A stretch of 64,000 bases of DNA from Pseudobythopirellula maris. GTDB lineage: Bacteria > Planctomycetota > Planctomycetia > Pirellulales > Lacipirellulaceae. Of the stretch, positions 24,593-35,100 are shown in pieces. How positions within the stretch are numbered: position 1 is the first letter of the stretch; every line of letters starts with the position of its first letter. Where the stretch lies: NCBI RefSeq assembly GCF_007859945.1, contig NZ_SJPQ01000004.1, forward strand, positions 124,001 to 188,000, given 5' to 3'. The notes under the pieces were generated by a model, which saw nothing but the letters and a program-made list of their open reading frames with translations, was not told the DNA's origin and did not search any database. The translations under genes and the position numbers were made by a program.

Positions 24593-24979
24593 CATCAAGG
24601 GTTCCTTGCTTTGTTGATTGCCTTAAGGCGTTCATCGGGAATTAAATGGGGTTTGTCGATTGACTGAGGCAGCAAACAGCGCGCCGGCGCGTGGAGCGAC
24701 CACCCGTTCGCAGTCACCCGTCGGCAGCGCGAGCGAATACGCAAACCAACTCCCGCGTCTCAGCCCTCGTGCATGGGGCGGGGCGGACCACTCTGGGCGC
24801 TGAGCCACTAGACAGAGCGCGATGGCCCCAAGCGGACCGGTGTCGCCCGCTATAACCGATGAGAGTGCGGGCCTGTGCGACCTGTGGCGCAGTATGTGCC
24901 CGCGCTAGAGGCACGCACTCGATAAGCCAGCAATCGCTCGTCGGAGTAGCTGGATAGCTGCCGCTCAGAAAAGGAACCG
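24593..24979. other. Gene-free stretch between divergent genes
   Basis: About 390 bases between a leftward and a rightward gene. It should hold both promoters. No recognisable operator or RNA was found; a short minus-strand frame at 24714-24914 has no supporting features. Confidence 0.4.
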
Positions 24980-26086
24980 ATGCCCGAGATCGACTTCAAA
25001 TCGTTTCCTCTCTGGATGAACCTGCTGATCCTCGTTGTTGGCGGGCTCGTCGTCTGGGCCGCAGGATTCAAGCTTTCGAGGCTAGCCGACACGATCTCGT
25101 TGCGGACCGGCATGTCGCGGGTGATCGCCGGCGCGCTGTTGCTCGGCGGCGCGACTTCGCTCCCCGAGATCGTCACCACCATGACCGCCGGCGCCCTGGG
25201 CAACGCGCCGCTGGCGGTGAACAACTTGTTCGGCGGGGTCGCGATGCAGCTAGCGGTCCTGGCGGTCATCGATTTCTGGAGCGTCCGCGATGGCCCGCTC
25301 ACGTTCTTCTCACCCGACCCGGTGCTGCTGCTAGCCGGTGTGCTGCTGGTGCTGCAAGTCGCTTTGGCGATCGTGGCGATCGCCGCCGGCGACGTGGCGG
25401 TGGTCGCCCATCTCGGTTTCTGGCCCGTGCTGCTGGTGGGGATTTACGGCATGTCGCTGTACTACCTAGACCGCTTCAACACGCGCGAAACCTGGGACGC
25501 CGTGCGGCTGCCCGAGCGACCGCAAGAGGCGGGCGCGCAAGACGACCCGGAGCATGTGGAAACTTCAGAAGAACAACAGCACACCAACAAAGGCGACGGC
25601 GCAAGCTTGGCTTGGCTGTCCGCCGTGTTCGCGTTGAACTGTCTCCTCGTGCTGCTGGGCGGCGGCGTGGTCACCGCCTCGGCCGACGCCCTGTCGGCTC
25701 AAACCGGCATCGGCAGCGGGTTCATCGGGGCGACCTTGGTCGCGGTCACCACGTCGCTCCCCGAGATCAGCACCACCGCCGGTGCGGTGCGGCTGGGGGC
25801 GTACACGATGGCGATCGCCAACATCTTCGGCACCAACACCCTGGAGATCGCGCTGCTGCTGCCCGCCGATCTCGCCTACCGCGACGGCCCGGTGATGAAC
25901 GCCGTGGACAACTCAGCCTTGCTGATGGGCGGCCTGAGCATCGTGATGACAGCGCTTTATCTGTGGGGGCTGCTCGAGCGACGCGACCGCTCGCTGTGGC
26001 GCATGGGGGTCGACTCGTGGTGGGTGATGCTCACCTACCTGGCGGGCCTGGGCGTCCTGTACTCGCAATCGGGTGGGGCGGGATAA
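24980..26086 (+). CDS. CaCA-family cation exchanger, divergent
   Basis: A 368-residue inner membrane exchanger with two alpha-repeats: [16 protein letters not shown] in the first half and [19 protein letters not shown] in the second, where Glu should bind the cation. The usual G-N-x-x-G-S-N partner motif is changed to [14 protein letters not shown] and [13 protein letters not shown], so only N-x-F-G is kept. A charged, Glu/Gln-rich loop lies in the middle (near 25500-25600), as in the Na+/Ca2+ exchangers of this group. Start ATG follows GGAAC 5 bases upstream. Differs clearly from the exchanger at 2746. The next feature is a tRNA and the integrative element. Confidence 0.8.
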   Translation: MPEIDFKSFPLWMNLLILVVGGLVVWAAGFKLSRLADTISLRTGMSRVIAGALLLGGATSLPEIVTTMTAGALGNAPLAVNNLFGGVAMQLAVLAVIDFWSVRDGPLTFFSPDPVLLLAGVLLVLQVALAIVAIAAGDVAVVAHLGFWPVLLVGIYGMSLYYLDRFNTRETWDAVRLPERPQEAGAQDDPEHVETSEEQQHTNKGDGASLAWLSAVFALNCLLVLLGGGVVTASADALSAQTGIGSGFIGATLVAVTTSLPEISTTAGAVRLGAYTMAIANIFGTNTLEIALLLPADLAYRDGPVMNAVDNSALLMGGLSIVMTALYLWGLLERRDRSLWRMGVDSWWVMLTYLAGLGVLYSQSGGAG

Positions 26087-26292
26087 CCCGTTACCTCGCC
26101 GAGCAGTCGATCCGCCCAGTCCGTCACGTCTTCTCAGCCGCCACGGATCTCTCTCGATCCCATAGCGTGCCAACCTCTGCGGAACCTATAGTAGTAGTCT
26201 CGCCGCGGGCGCCGGCCCGCAGCGGCAAGCGCCCTCCTCTCGGACGCTCCCCGCCAGCACTCCCCCCCGGCGGGAATAGAACGTATAACCCT

Positions 26293-27792
26293 TCAGACAA
26301 AAGCACGCGCCCGTAGCTCAGCTGGATAGAGCAGCGGACTTCTAATCCGCAGGTCGCTGGTTCGAGTCCAGCCGGGCGTGCTTTGGTTTTCTTTGGCGTC
26401 GGCTCGCATAGAGCCGCTGAAGCCCTTGTTTTTAAGGGACGAAGGCGCGGCAGACGCAACTAGTGGAACGGCCGGTTCGTCGCACCCTCCGGCGCCACGT
26501 CGACCCTTTTCGCGCCCTCTGTGCAGCGCCCTGTGCAGCGCTTCGGGGCGCTCTTCGGCGGGGTGATCTTCCCTCCCCGATGCCCCTGCCGTCTCGGCAG
26601 TCATTGGAGGTAGCAAGTCATCGAGCTTGGCGATGGCGGCAGATTCCTGTCCGGGGAACAGGTGGCCGTACCGATTCATCGTGAGGTTAATATCGCCGTG
26701 ACGCATGATTGTCTGGACCTCCTTCGGGCTCGATCCGGTCTTCGCCAGCCAAGCTCCACAGGTGTGCCGCAGGCTGTGGAAATCGAGTCGCTCGCCCTCG
26801 TGGTTCTCGTTGACCAGAAAATCGCTAAGCTCGCGTCGTTGGCGCTCTTTCAGATCGTGCTTCGACTTCGACAGCCACAATTGCCGGACCGCCTCAATAT
26901 CGGCCCTCAGCATCCTCGCCAGATTTGCCTCGTGCGGCAGGTCGAATACCGGAGACTTGGAGGACTTGGTCGCGATCAGAGACCGCAGGCGGACTGCCAG
27001 AGGGGCCCTGACGTGTTGGCGGGCTCCTTTGCCGTTCTTGGTCTTACCGGCGTCACAGACGACACAGGGACTCTCCCCGTCCAGATGAAGGTTCCCAGGC
27101 TTGAGGCTACGCAGTTCGTTGGCCCTCAGTCCGGTTTCGATAGCGGCTAAGTACAGCGTGCTGCGTTCGCTAGCTGCCATGCCGTAGCGATCCGGTGCAT
27201 CAGTCAGATAAGCCTCTAAATGCCGCCATTCCTGGGGGAGCAGCATCCGTCGTCTTAGCCGCCGATCCTTATCCGGGCTGGGCTTCTTCACGCCGGCAAG
27301 GGGGTCACGGAGGAGCTTCTGCTGCTCGGCAAGCCACTTGGTGAAGCTACGGATAGCGGTGAGGTGGGCGCCGATCGTCCGCGGTGCTCGGCCTTCACTG
27401 CGCAGCTTGCCGGCGTAGCGGTTCACGGAGTCCGGTTCGATGTCGGCAACGACCGTAAATCCTGCAAGATCAGAGATCTGACGGATGAAGCCGATCGTGC
27501 TCCGCACGTGTTTATCGGTACGCCCTGCCGCCTGCATCTTCGACTCAAAGTCCGCCAGATGCGATTCGATCGAACGCCGTGACTGATCGGTAATCGCCTC
27601 GGCATCGGCGTCGATCACACCATGCCGCCGCTGGGCCGCCTCCGATTCGAGCTTGCGGGCGATCGCCTCGGCGGCCGCCTTGTCGGTTGTCTTCGTGTTG
27701 ACTGTCCGTCGTTTTCCCGTGTGGTCGTACCACTGGACTATCCAGGGCTTGCCTTTGGCCTTGCGGCCACCGCGCTTGGTGATTGATGCCAT
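26293..27792 (-). CDS. int: Tyrosine recombinase / integrase
   Basis: A 499-residue site-specific recombinase. Residues ~1-60 form an arm-binding-like domain (GKPWIVQWYDHTGKRRTV); 80-180 are the SAM-like core-binding domain; 190-400 hold the catalytic domain with Arg in ETGLRANELRSL, HSLRHTCGAWL (His-x-x-Arg), His in RHGDINLTMNRYGHL, and the nucleophile Tyr in the same phrase. The frame continues far past the catalytic Tyr, through a Ser/Arg-rich tail, and then antisense through the whole tRNA-Arg, so the last ~28 residues are tRNA antisense and the stop (26293) lies in host DNA. In the excised circle the frame would read across attP into 48108 and down to a stop at 47924. The true functional C terminus may be near the catalytic Tyr. 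Confidence 0.9.
   Translation of the reverse strand: MASITKRGGRKAKGKPWIVQWYDHTGKRRTVNTKTTDKAAAEAIARKLESEAAQRRHGVIDADAEAITDQSRRSIESHLADFESKMQAAGRTDKHVRSTIGFIRQISDLAGFTVVADIEPDSVNRYAGKLRSEGRAPRTIGAHLTAIRSFTKWLAEQQKLLRDPLAGVKKPSPDKDRRLRRRMLLPQEWRHLEAYLTDAPDRYGMAASERSTLYLAAIETGLRANELRSLKPGNLHLDGESPCVVCDAGKTKNGKGARQHVRAPLAVRLRSLIATKSSKSPVFDLPHEANLARMLRADIEAVRQLWLSKSKHDLKERQRRELSDFLVNENHEGERLDFHSLRHTCGAWLAKTGSSPKEVQTIMRHGDINLTMNRYGHLFPGQESAAIAKLDDLLPPMTAETAGASGREDHPAEERPEALHRALHRGREKGRRGAGGCDEPAVPLVASAAPSSLKNKGFSGSMRADAKENQSTPGWTRTSDLRIRSPLLYPAELRARAFV
26307..26380 (+). tRNA. trnR(tct): tRNA-Arg (anticodon TCT)
   Basis: A full cloverleaf of 74 bases. The acceptor stem GCGCCCG pairs with CGGGCGT (first pair G-U); the D arm follows TAGCTCAGC; the anticodon arm is GCGGA-CTTCTAA-TCCGC with TCT at 26341-26343; the T arm is GCTGG-TTCGAGT-CCAGC. 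CCA is not encoded. It reads AGA codons. Its 3' half (from the first base of the anticodon stem) is repeated at 48109, so it is the integration site of the element. In the integrated state the element supplies this half. Confidence 0.97.
26334..26383 (+). repeat. attL: left copy of the 50-bp attachment repeat
   Basis: These 50 bases, from the anticodon stem of tRNA-Arg to three bases past its end, recur without a mismatch at 48109-48158 in the same orientation. The base on each side differs, so the repeat is exactly bounded. Confidence 0.95.
26521..26541. promoter_or_regulatory. Paired GTGCAGCGC sites, left end
   Basis: GTGCAGCGC at 26521-26529 and again at 26533-26541, 12 bases apart, 137 bases inside attL. 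The same pair with the same 12-base period is found near the right end. The left pair lies within the integrase reading frame. They are good candidates for integrase arm-type or excisionase sites. Confidence 0.5.
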
Positions 27793-27906
27793 TTTGGTTG
27801 TACCTTTCGCATTTTATTGTCGCGTGTCGCACTGAGTCGCGCAACCACGCAGACTGTGGTATTTAATTCCTAAGAGAGAATCCGTGAGGCACGCCGCATT
27901 GTACGG

Positions 27907-30294
27907 CTACTGTCGCCCATCGCACCGCGAGTCACTGTCCAAGTCCGATGGCTGGATGTCGTCACAGCCAACTTCATTGAAAACCTTCTCGGCTTCGCTT
28001 TCCTGGAGCACAAACCTGCGGGTCGGCCTGCCACCGCTCTCCCCCGGAGGTTGGCTTTTCCAATCGCCATGACCGGATTTTACGAGAACATTCAGCTCCT
28101 CTTCGATCTCTGCTGCGGTCGCCTTGCTGCGGACCGATCTGTGCAGTTCACGCACCGTGCACGTTCCACCCAAGGAACGGATGTGATCCATCAACTGCTT
28201 CTGTGACCGGTCGGCTTCGTTTGCGTGCAGATCGCCATAGATCCGGCGGGCCTCGTGCTTGAACCACTCCGCCAGCTTGATCCCAGCTACGACGCTCGAC
28301 TCCTCGACGATCCTGGGGTCGTCGCCACCAAGCGCAGAGTCCTTTACGGCCCACACGGCGTAGTGGATTACGAGAGCAAGTCGTGCGGCGTACCCCTCCA
28401 ATTTGGACCACGCGGCGGACAGCTCACCGGTCATCGCAGCTTGCTCGTTCGCATGGTTGTTGTAGAACTCGATCCACACCGGCTTCGCCCTATAGGAGAG
28501 CGATGCTATCCGGGGCTCCAAATCGCCTCTCTCATTCGCTTCGAAATCTAGCTCGTAGAGTCTATCGAAAAGCCTCTCCATAGCGGCAGTCTTATTTGGG
28601 TCGACCTCTTCCTCGGTCCATCTCTTGGGAAGGTGGGGCGGCGACGCAAACAGTAGTCGTGCCGCCATTCCACTTTCCCTGTATTGAGGACTCAAGGCAC
28701 GACGCAAGACTCCGGGCTGGATGCCCCCGGCAATGCTCACGGCGGCACGTGGGACGAATAGGGTGGGCTTGTCCCCGGTCTTCCGATCGACCATGAGTGA
28801 GCGGCCAGCGTGTAACTCGAGCCAACGGGCAGCGTCTCCACCGCTTGCCTGGGAGTAGCGATCGAAGCTATTGAACCACCCCGCGAGTTCATCCCTGGCT
28901 ACCAGGAGCCCCCGTGGCTGATTCGACAGGAGCCCCGCCAACGCCTCAATCGTCAGGTCGTCGGCAACGTACCGTACTGCGATAGGGGCCTCGGGGGCGT
29001 CAGGCTGCGGTCCTTCGCCCCCACGCTTCCTCCTATTGGCTTTGTCCGCATCGTAGAAGTCTTTTTTCGCCAAGTACTCGGTGTTGTTTGCGTCGTGATC
29101 GGCCATCGCTTGGCTTTGGCGACGTCTGACAGGCCCCAACGCGAGTTCGAACGCCGGGCTCTTCATCGTGCCGGAATCGCCGACGATTGCAGTCCACAGG
29201 ATTGCGGGCTCGGTCCAGCCTTTCTTTAACTCGATTCGCCGAGAGTTACCGATCGCCGCCGCCATGGCTGTGAGCATTGGCAGGGCGATGTAACTTGTGT
29301 CGCAACCGATCGCTTTGGCGCCTTCCACGACAAAACCCTTGACCGGCTCTGGAAGCACTTCGACCGGGAAGGGCTCGAAGACCAGCGGTGGCGTCGATGC
29401 CTGTTGCCCCGGTGCATAACGTGCCACGCTGGACGCGATCTGCCTAACTTCCACCGCTTCGAGCGGCGGAAGGCAGCGGGTTTTGTTCTCCGCCAACAGC
29501 GCAGCCTCGATCGCCTCAGGCGACATCCCCCGACGACGCATGCTGCCCGCGAGGCTTGCGAGGGTCGAGTTTCTCGACCCTTCAGCGATGGTTTCGCCTC
29601 CGGGCGAGTCGTACTCCGATGGCGCCGTGGAGTCGCTCTTCTCGATCAGATCGACCAACCACTCGGGGGGCTCGGCAAACGACGCCTCGTCAGGAGATCG
29701 GTCAGTGACCCACTCGTAGCCACCAGACTTGGTCTTGCCGGGGGGGGCCAGCACGTAGCCGCCGTTGGCCCGGATGTCGATTTTGTCGGCGATCTTACCT
29801 ACCGAGCACCTGAGATCCTTTCCCACAGGCATCCGGAAGTAGTAATGCCGACCGCCCCGTGGTGTCGTGGCCGTCACCGTCGCAGGCAAGCTGCCGTTCT
29901 GTGCCTCCAGTTCTTTGAGGGACTCGTCTCCGCCGGGCATGTCGACATCCAGCACCAACACTTCAGAGGTCTCACCTGTCGCGACCGCGACGATGCAGCC
30001 GCCCTTAAACTGCCTCTCGAATACTGTCGGGTTTTTGGTAGCGTCCTTAAATCCTTGCGGGGTGGCAGGTTTCTTGTCTCGATTGCAGGGGAACACCGCC
30101 AAGCCGTGCTGCTCAGCGTAGTGCCCGGCGGCTGTCGTCGGATTCAGGTCCCGTGCTAAAGAGGCTTTAACGCTACCGAACGTGTCTGACGCTGACGAAA
30201 CCCCGTCTTTCCCTGGGATTCGAGAGGTTGTGTCAGTGTCGACGGGGTTGGTCGTCCATTTGTCGGCGCTGGGGGTACTTCTTTCTTGGCTCAT
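27907..30294 (-). CDS. Prim-Pol / DUF3987 replication protein
   Basis: A 795-residue replication initiator-like protein. Residues ~55-215 are the bifunctional DNA primase/polymerase N-terminal domain (archaeo-eukaryotic primase fold), with LDVDMPGGDE carrying the D-x-D and GGRHYYFRMP carrying the catalytic His. About 235-300 is PriCT-1-like (GSRNSTLASLAGSMRRRGMS). From ~320 on is DUF3987, an ATPase-like region often fused to such primases (VGDSGTMKSPAFELALGPV is the P-loop-like segment, with a degenerate Walker A). The C terminus ends with a small winged-helix-like part. It should prime and drive replication of the excised element. It overlaps the preceding HTH gene by ATGA, so they are translationally coupled. 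Confidence 0.85.
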   Translation of the reverse strand: MSQERSTPSADKWTTNPVDTDTTSRIPGKDGVSSASDTFGSVKASLARDLNPTTAAGHYAEQHGLAVFPCNRDKKPATPQGFKDATKNPTVFERQFKGGCIVAVATGETSEVLVLDVDMPGGDESLKELEAQNGSLPATVTATTPRGGRHYYFRMPVGKDLRCSVGKIADKIDIRANGGYVLAPPGKTKSGGYEWVTDRSPDEASFAEPPEWLVDLIEKSDSTAPSEYDSPGGETIAEGSRNSTLASLAGSMRRRGMSPEAIEAALLAENKTRCLPPLEAVEVRQIASSVARYAPGQQASTPPLVFEPFPVEVLPEPVKGFVVEGAKAIGCDTSYIALPMLTAMAAAIGNSRRIELKKGWTEPAILWTAIVGDSGTMKSPAFELALGPVRRRQSQAMADHDANNTEYLAKKDFYDADKANRRKRGGEGPQPDAPEAPIAVRYVADDLTIEALAGLLSNQPRGLLVARDELAGWFNSFDRYSQASGGDAARWLELHAGRSLMVDRKTGDKPTLFVPRAAVSIAGGIQPGVLRRALSPQYRESGMAARLLFASPPHLPKRWTEEEVDPNKTAAMERLFDRLYELDFEANERGDLEPRIASLSYRAKPVWIEFYNNHANEQAAMTGELSAAWSKLEGYAARLALVIHYAVWAVKDSALGGDDPRIVEESSVVAGIKLAEWFKHEARRIYGDLHANEADRSQKQLMDHIRSLGGTCTVRELHRSVRSKATAAEIEEELNVLVKSGHGDWKSQPPGESGGRPTRRFVLQESEAEKVFNEVGCDDIQPSDLDSDSRCDGRQ

Positions 30295-30524
30295 ACCTCA
30301 CCCCCTTCCGTCTTGGCGGCCACGAAGGCTTGCAGCCCATCGGCCGGGTATCGCACGCTGCGGCCGATGCGAACGTGGGGGATCTCGCCCCCAGCGGTCA
30401 GCGACCAGAGCTTGCGGGGGCTGATCGACAAAGCCTTGGCGGCCTGGTCTGCCGTCAGAAGCAACGGCGTCGTGGGGTGGGGAGAGCCAACGCTGTTGGC
30501 TGCTGAGATGGTGTCGTGACTCAT
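30291..30524 (-). CDS. AlpA/excisionase-like HTH protein
   Basis: A 77-residue DNA-binding protein. The core LTADQAAKALSISPRKLWSL, then GGEIPHVRIGRSVRYPADGL, is the MerR-like winged helix of excisionase (HTH_17) proteins. The start at 30524 is preferred; an upstream in-frame start at 30566 adds little. Its stop codon overlaps the start of the replication protein (ATGA). In related elements such proteins help excision and regulate the early operon. The probable operon promoter is in the segment with repeats just upstream (30567-30647). Confidence 0.75.
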   Translation of the reverse strand: MSHDTISAANSVGSPHPTTPLLLTADQAAKALSISPRKLWSLTAGGEIPHVRIGRSVRYPADGLQAFVAAKTEGGEV

Positions 30525-30596
30525 CGTGTCCTCGTGAGTGAAAGGAATGAAAACCTCAACACCCACAAGTTACACAGCTCAGAAGCGGCTCAGCGG

Positions 30597-30630
30597 AGTT
30601 AGCAGCAGTTGAGCCGCAGTTAGCGGCAGT
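30597..30630. repeat. Two AGTTAGC[A/G]GCAGT direct repeats
   Basis: AGTTAGCAGCAGTT at 30597-30610 and AGTTAGCGGCAGT at 30618-30630, 21 bases apart, between the HTH gene and the unknown gene at 30648. They may be operator sites for the HTH protein or small iterons for the replication protein. The evidence is only position and repetition. Confidence 0.35.
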
Positions 30631-30647
30631 CCCACGGCATTGCTTGC

Positions 30648-31997
30648 TCAGGAGGATTGCCGGAGCTCCGAGCAGATTCCTTCGTCAAACCAGTCCGAAC
30701 GCAAGTCAAAGATATAAGACTGCCTAGTTACCTCAATGCACTTGATTTCTCCGTCCTCGATAAGCTTATTGAGGTACTTAACCCCGCTGTCCGGATTTGT
30801 CTTACCTATAAGACACGCAACCCTGCGTTTGGTAACCGGTCTACTCCTGTGCTCTGGCAGGATCACTTCGGCAGTCGCTTGGTCATGCTCTTCGTCCTGC
30901 TCGATTGCCTCATCGAGCAGACGCTTGCTCTCACGCTGTTGGTGTTGCGTCGGTCCCGTAGCCGGTTGTCCCGACGGAGCCTGCCCGTCGCAAAGCCTGT
31001 CCACGGCTTCAGGAACTCCCTCAAAAAAGAAGGGGTAACCCTTGTTCAGATTAATCAGGGCGTCCCCACCACTGCTCTCTTCAAACTCGAGGAACCAGTA
31101 GCTTGTTTCCACAGCCTCCCAGACCACCGCGAGATCATTGCGCTGATCTTCACGGCAGTCGATCAGTTCAAGATCCCCTTGGTTGAGGCGTATCCAAAGG
31201 CGTTCGATCAGCTGGCGCACGTCCCAGCGCTTCTCCGGTTCGACCTGCTGCCACTCCTGTTCCCTCAGCCTTTGGCGATGAGCCTGCTGCTCTACCAACT
31301 CCTCTTGGCTCAGCGGCGCCCGCTGGGACATCGCTTCATCGGATTCGTCCGGTTCGATATCGTGGTCGTCGGGTGGGCCCAGGTCTTCGGAGTCGATCTC
31401 GCAATATCTCTCGATGCAGGTCTCGAGCCGCTTCAGATCACTGCGAATCCATTCGGCTTCGAGTGGGATCAGTCCCATGTTCGAGCTGCTTCTCGGCAAC
31501 GCCCGCACGCGAGGATCGCTGAGCCAGATGCGTATCGCGTGCAGCACCGCCTCACGCAGAGCTTCCTTCTCCTCCGGTGTTCGGGTTTCGCTGTGGTGGT
31601 CGAGGTAACGTTCCCCCCAAGGAAGCGAGACGACCAATCGTCGCTCGTCCGTGATAGAAGCGGTCTGATCTTCAAGCCCGTGACGCTCAACCTCACAGGG
31701 CGAGATCGAGTCAACGTAGGCAAGTGACTCTAGGTCGTACCATTCCTCGTCTCCGTTGGCGCCAGCCACCGCTGCGTCTCCTTCGTCGGAGGCGACACGG
31801 AACTGCTGCCTCAGCGGCTCGGGCAGACCCAAGTCGACCGCGTGCTGAGCAAGGCTTTCCAGGGAATCGGCGAGCGACTTCGATCGCTGGGTCGGATTCG
31901 GGATCTCATCCTCTGAGATAGCGAGGATCTCGATCGCACGCTCAGCCGATCTTCGGTATCGTAGTGCGGCTCTTGTCTCAGGAGTTGATCTTGGCAT
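30648..31997 (-). CDS. Hypothetical protein with C-terminal winged-helix-like segment
   Basis: About 449 residues from ATG 31997 (MPRSTPETRAALRYRRSAER); starts at 32021 and 32042 are also open. The N-terminal part is helical and charged. The middle has WLSDPRVRALPRSSSNMGLI and a helix rich in Glu/Gln (LSQEELVEQQAHRQRLREQE). The last ~60 residues (TKRRVACLIGKTNPDSGVKY, with LIEDGEIKCIEVTRQSYIFDL) have the look of a winged helix. No known family is recognised. It is transcribed leftward like the replication genes and is divergent from the restriction operon, 130 bases away, so it could control that operon; this is inference. Confidence 0.5.
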   Translation of the reverse strand: MPRSTPETRAALRYRRSAERAIEILAISEDEIPNPTQRSKSLADSLESLAQHAVDLGLPEPLRQQFRVASDEGDAAVAGANGDEEWYDLESLAYVDSISPCEVERHGLEDQTASITDERRLVVSLPWGERYLDHHSETRTPEEKEALREAVLHAIRIWLSDPRVRALPRSSSNMGLIPLEAEWIRSDLKRLETCIERYCEIDSEDLGPPDDHDIEPDESDEAMSQRAPLSQEELVEQQAHRQRLREQEWQQVEPEKRWDVRQLIERLWIRLNQGDLELIDCREDQRNDLAVVWEAVETSYWFLEFEESSGGDALINLNKGYPFFFEGVPEAVDRLCDGQAPSGQPATGPTQHQQRESKRLLDEAIEQDEEHDQATAEVILPEHRSRPVTKRRVACLIGKTNPDSGVKYLNKLIEDGEIKCIEVTRQSYIFDLRSDWFDEGICSELRQSS

Positions 31998-32127
31998 AGC
32001 GCTCGCACCGATTCGGAACATATCGACTGCACTGGGAGTCAAGCAACTCCCGCTGAGTCGCCTAATCTGCTACATAATGCTACTTCATATTGGCGTTGCT
32101 TAAGCAGTCCTCTCTTCGTCGTGACGC

Positions 32128-35100
32128 ATGGAAAACCCTTTTTTCGATCAGCCGATTCTCAACTCTCCCTACGAGTACCCAACGAGCCACTGGGAACTTG
32201 ACGAAGAGGGGCAGCCGACTCAGCAGGTAATCGCGAGCCGTAGGCCCGCCAAATTCGTCACGCCAATCCCCAAGGCTAAGAAACGGAACCGGTCCAAGCA
32301 GCGTTCGCTTGAGATGGGCGACGAGGACGTCGATTTCGATGTCTCCACCGCCGAGCAGGAGTACGCCAAGACCGCCCGACTGGTCAACGACATCCGCGCC
32401 GAAGTGGACGCCTGGCGGAAGGACCACACGCGCGACAACAATGTCACGCCCGAAACGGCTCGACTGCTAGAACACTGGCGGAACCATCCTTTCAGCAGCG
32501 TACGCCCGTTCTTCTGCCAACTCGAGGCGGTCGAGACCGCCATCTGGCTGACCGAGGTCGCCCCCAAGACTGCGCGCGGCAAGGACTTTCTCTCCCGACT
32601 CGATGAGGCGAATGACGAGGCCAACCCGGGGCTCAACCGCTTGGCGCTCAAGCTCGCCACCGGCGCCGGCAAGACGACCGTCATGGCGATGCTCATCGCT
32701 TGGCAAACGATCAACGCGGTGCGACGACCCGGAAGCAAACGCTTCACGCGTGGCTTCTTGATCGTCGCCCCCGGCCTCACGATCAAGGACCGTCTCCGCG
32801 TCCTCCAGCCCAACGACCCTGACAGCTACTACGCCTCTCGCGAGCTGGTCCCCAACGACATGCTGCGCGAGTTGGGCCGGGCGGAAATCGTCATCACCAA
32901 CTACCACGCCTTCAAGCTCCGCGAGCGGATGGAGCTGGCCAAAGGAACCCGGGCGCTGCTCGAAGGCCGCGAAGAAGAGATGCAAACCCTCGAAACCGAG
33001 GGCCAGATGATCCAACGCGTCATGCCCAACCTGATGGGCATCAAGAACGTGATGGTCCTCAACGACGAGGCGCACCACTGCTACCGCGAGAAGCCGGGCG
33101 ATCCTGTTGAAGATGACGAGCTGGACGCCGACGAGAAGCACGACGCCAAGGAGAATGCCGAAGCGGCCCGCATGTGGATATCGGGATTGGAGGCCGTCAA
33201 TCGCAAGCTCGGCCTCAATCGCATCGTCGACCTCTCCGCCACGCCGTTCTTCCTTCGCGGGTCGGGTTACGCCGAAGGGACCCTTTTTCCTTGGACGATG
33301 ACTGACTTCTCGTTGATGGACGCCATCGAGTGCGGCATCGTCAAGCTGCCGCGGGTGCCGGTCGCCGACAACCTACCCGGCGATCAGATGCCGATCTATC
33401 GCGACTTGTGGAAGCACATCCGCAAGAAGATGCCCAAGAAAGGACGCGGCACAAAGCAGAGGAAGGGAGAAACGCAGGTCGATCCGCGCAAGCTGCCAGC
33501 CGAGCTGATGGCGGCCCTCGACGCCCTCTACGGCCACTACAAGAAGACCTACGCGTCATGGCAAAAGGCCGGCATCGACGTGCCACCATGCTTCATCGTT
33601 GTTTGCAGCAACACCTCCGCGTCGAAGCTCATCTACGACTACATCTCCGGGTTCGACCGGCTGACCGAAGAGGGGGAAGTCTCTTACGTTCCCGGGCAGC
33701 TCGAACTCTTCCGCAACTACGACGAGTACGGCCAGCCGCTCGCCCGGCCAAACACGCTGCTGATCGACAGCCAGCAACTCGAGTCGGGCGAGGCGCTCGA
33801 CAAGAACTTTCGTGACGCGGCGTCCAACGAGATCGCCCGGTTCCGTGAGGAAATCATCGAGCGGACCGGAAGTCGCCAGGAAGCCGAGAACCTATCCGAG
33901 TCCGACCTGCTTCGCGAGGTGATGAATACCGTAGGCAAGAAGGACCGGCTCGGCGAACAGATCCGCTGCGTCGTCTCGGTCTCGATGCTCACCGAGGGCT
34001 GGGACACCAACACCGTGACCCACGTCCTAGGCGTTCGGGCCTTCAAGACCCAGCTGCTCTGCGAGCAAGTCATCGGCCGGGCCCTGCGGCGGCAGAACTA
34101 CGAGATCAACGAGCAGGGGCTGTTTGACGTCGAGTATGCCGACATCCTCGGCATCCCATTCGACTTCACCGCGAAGCCGGTTGTCACGAAGCCGACGCCG
34201 CCACGCCCGACGGTTCGGGTGCAAGCGGTCCGCCCGCAGCGCGACGTATGCGAAATCCGCTTTCCTCGGGTTGAGGGCTACCGCATCGACCTGCCGAGTG
34301 AGGAACTCGATGTCGAGTTCACGGCCGAGTCGATCCTCGAACTCTCGACCGATTTGATTGGTCCGACTGAGGCCCGCAACCAAGGCATAATCGGCAAACC
34401 CGTCGATCTCAACCTGATCCATACCGGGAAGGTGCGGGCCAAGACGATCGCGTTCGAGCTTGCCCAGCAGCTTCTCGAAACGCGTTTCCGTGACGCCAAC
34501 GAAGACCCCAAACAGCACCTCTACTTTCCATTGGTTCGCGTCTGCGAAAAGTGGATCGATCAGTGCCTCAAGTGCCGCGCAGGCACGTTCCCCGCCCAGC
34601 TCAAGTACCGGCCGATCGCTGAGATGGCGTGCGAGCGTATCTACGCCGCCATCACGACCCGTTTTGCCGATGAGCGGCCGGTGACGGCGATCCTCGATCC
34701 CTACAACCCAACCGGTTCGACGGCTCACGTCGGCTTCAACACGTCGGCTTCTCAATTGTGGGAGACAGACTCGCGACGATGCCACATCAACTACGCTGTG
34801 CTCGATAGCAGCTGGGAGGGCGAGTTCTGCCGCCTTGCCGAGCAGCACCCTCGGGTGTACGCCTACGTCAAGAACCACAACATGGGGTTCGAGGTTCCTT
34901 ACCGCGACGGCAGTCGGCAGCGACAGTACGTGCCCGACTTCATCTTGCTGGTGGACGACGGCAACGGACGCGATGACCCGCTGCACCTGGTGGTCGAGGT
35001 CAAAGGCTACCGTGGCGAGAACGCCAAGGACAAACGCCTGACGATGGACACCTACTGGGTACCCGGCGTCAACAATCTCGGCACGCATGGCCGGTGGGCG

